Below, one piece after another: positions 63,639 through 64,000 of a stretch of DNA of 64,000 nt. A program made the position numbers and the translations under genes. This stretch comes from Flavobacteriaceae bacterium PS02293 (GTDB taxonomy: Bacteria > Bacteroidota > Bacteroidia > Flavobacteriales > Weeksellaceae): contig JASCOV010000002.1 of NCBI GenBank assembly GCA_029960045.1, positions 186,001 to 250,000 of the forward strand. Direction: 5' to 3'. The notes under the pieces are model-generated. The model did no database searches and had not been told where the DNA came from. It was given only the letters and a program-made list of their open reading frames with translations. Positions within the stretch are counted from its first letter, which is position 1. Every line of letters starts with the position of its first letter.

Positions 63639-63803
63639 TTATTTATTCTCCTCGGCTTCTTGATTTTCTACATTTTCAGAAATAGTATTTTCTATTTCTT
63701 GATTTTCTGCATTTGAATTTTCAGAAACTTGTTCTTTATTTTCATGAATGACTGTATTAGAATTTTGCAATTCTTCATTTATAAATTCTTTTAATGATTT
63801 CAT
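63639..63803 (-). CDS. Short acidic, Asn/Glu-rich ORF
   Basis: A 54-residue frame starting MKSLKEFINEELQNSN and continuing as a low-complexity EN/NQE repeat (AENQEIENTI, ENVENQEAEENK). It is followed after 1 bp by the gene ending at 63269, which suggests a two-gene operon. It may be a disordered regulator or antitoxin-like partner. Such repeats can arise by chance in AT-rich DNA, so its reality is moderate. Confidence 0.45.
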   Translation of the reverse strand: MKSLKEFINEELQNSNTVIHENKEQVSENSNAENQEIENTISENVENQEAEENK

Positions 63804-63961
63804 TATTTTAAATTTTGATATATGTATATAACTGCATGATTCATTGACTTTAGTTTCTTACGTATCAATTTAATATCAAAGAGATTACTTTTGTATATCA
63901 ATTTTAATTAATACTTTTATCCAAAACATATAATAAACTTTTAACCACTGAATTACAGAAT

Positions 63962-64000
63962 ATGGATTTTAATAATTTAAAGTCAGATCATACTTGCGAC
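63962..64000 (+). CDS. Start of an ORF cut by the window end
   Basis: An ATG at 63962 opens a frame (MDFNNLKSDHTCD) that runs off the edge of the window. Only 13 codons are visible, so no identity can be given. The 158-bp AT-rich spacer before it contains no other gene. Confidence 0.35.
   Translation, partial: MDFNNLKSDHTCD

Overview
The window comes from a low-GC member of the Bacteroidota, most likely family Weeksellaceae and Chryseobacterium-like. Direct signs are several C-terminal type IX secretion (T9SS) sorting domains, promoters of the TTG-N17-21-TAnnTTTG type, a tyrosine/homogentisate catabolic gene set, an overlapping pair of small helix-turn-helix ORFs of a kind I remember from Chryseobacterium genomes, and dispersed palindromic intergenic repeats. 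I could not run a taxonomic search.

Layout. 0-10 kb: exported protein, exonuclease III, TRIC-type channel, UvrC and two large secreted T9SS cargo proteins. 10-24 kb: DUF2130 protein, flippase-like membrane protein, PanD, HU, then a long minus-strand run (stand-alone RibA, lipoprotein, DUF4254, TatA, EnvC-like activator, DUF4292 lipoprotein, sugar nucleotidyltransferase, polysaccharide flippase, GH92 mannosidase), and dihydroorotase. 24-31 kb: a redox neighbourhood with AzoR and a divergent HxlR regulator around a perfect operator-like palindrome, two paralogous AraC regulators, an aldo/keto reductase and two SDRs. 31-35 kb: M1 peptidase, a RibBA whose GTP cyclohydrolase II half is degenerate, and tRNA-Cys. 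35-38.5 kb: an accessory, gene-poor stretch with repeats, an SDR remnant and the HTH pair. 38.6-44.4 kb: a three-gene exported/T9SS operon divergent from a LytTR response regulator and a TPR histidine kinase. 45-51 kb: Mpl-type ligase, AraC, SDR, thioredoxin and a TonB-dependent receptor behind a 14-bp perfect palindrome, then a Bax-inhibitor protein. 51-58 kb: homogentisate dioxygenase, CoA-transferase, 4-hydroxyphenylpyruvate dioxygenase and fumarylacetoacetase. 58-64 kb: an AT-rich accessory region with orphan small genes, an IS1595-type transposase, a compact transcription unit (promoter, hairpin-rich leader, 41-residue ORF, terminator) and unusual dyad-rich spacers.

How the parts work together. 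Hpd, HmgA and FahA convert 4-hydroxyphenylpyruvate to fumarate and acetoacetate; the CoA-transferase may activate acetoacetate. The separate RibA at 13.7 kb supplies the GTP cyclohydrolase II chemistry that the RibBA-like protein at 33.2 kb seems to have lost. The AzoR/HxlR pair resembles quinone/thiol-stress switches of the YodB type. The two-component pair at 41.6 kb probably controls the adjacent secreted-protein operon.

The most interesting unexplained signals are a dispersed structured repeat in four copies with compensating end-stem changes, the small transcription unit at 60.75-61.07 kb, the mosaic direct/inverted repeat at 62.61-62.79 kb, and palindromes sitting on promoters of the TonB receptor and hpd.
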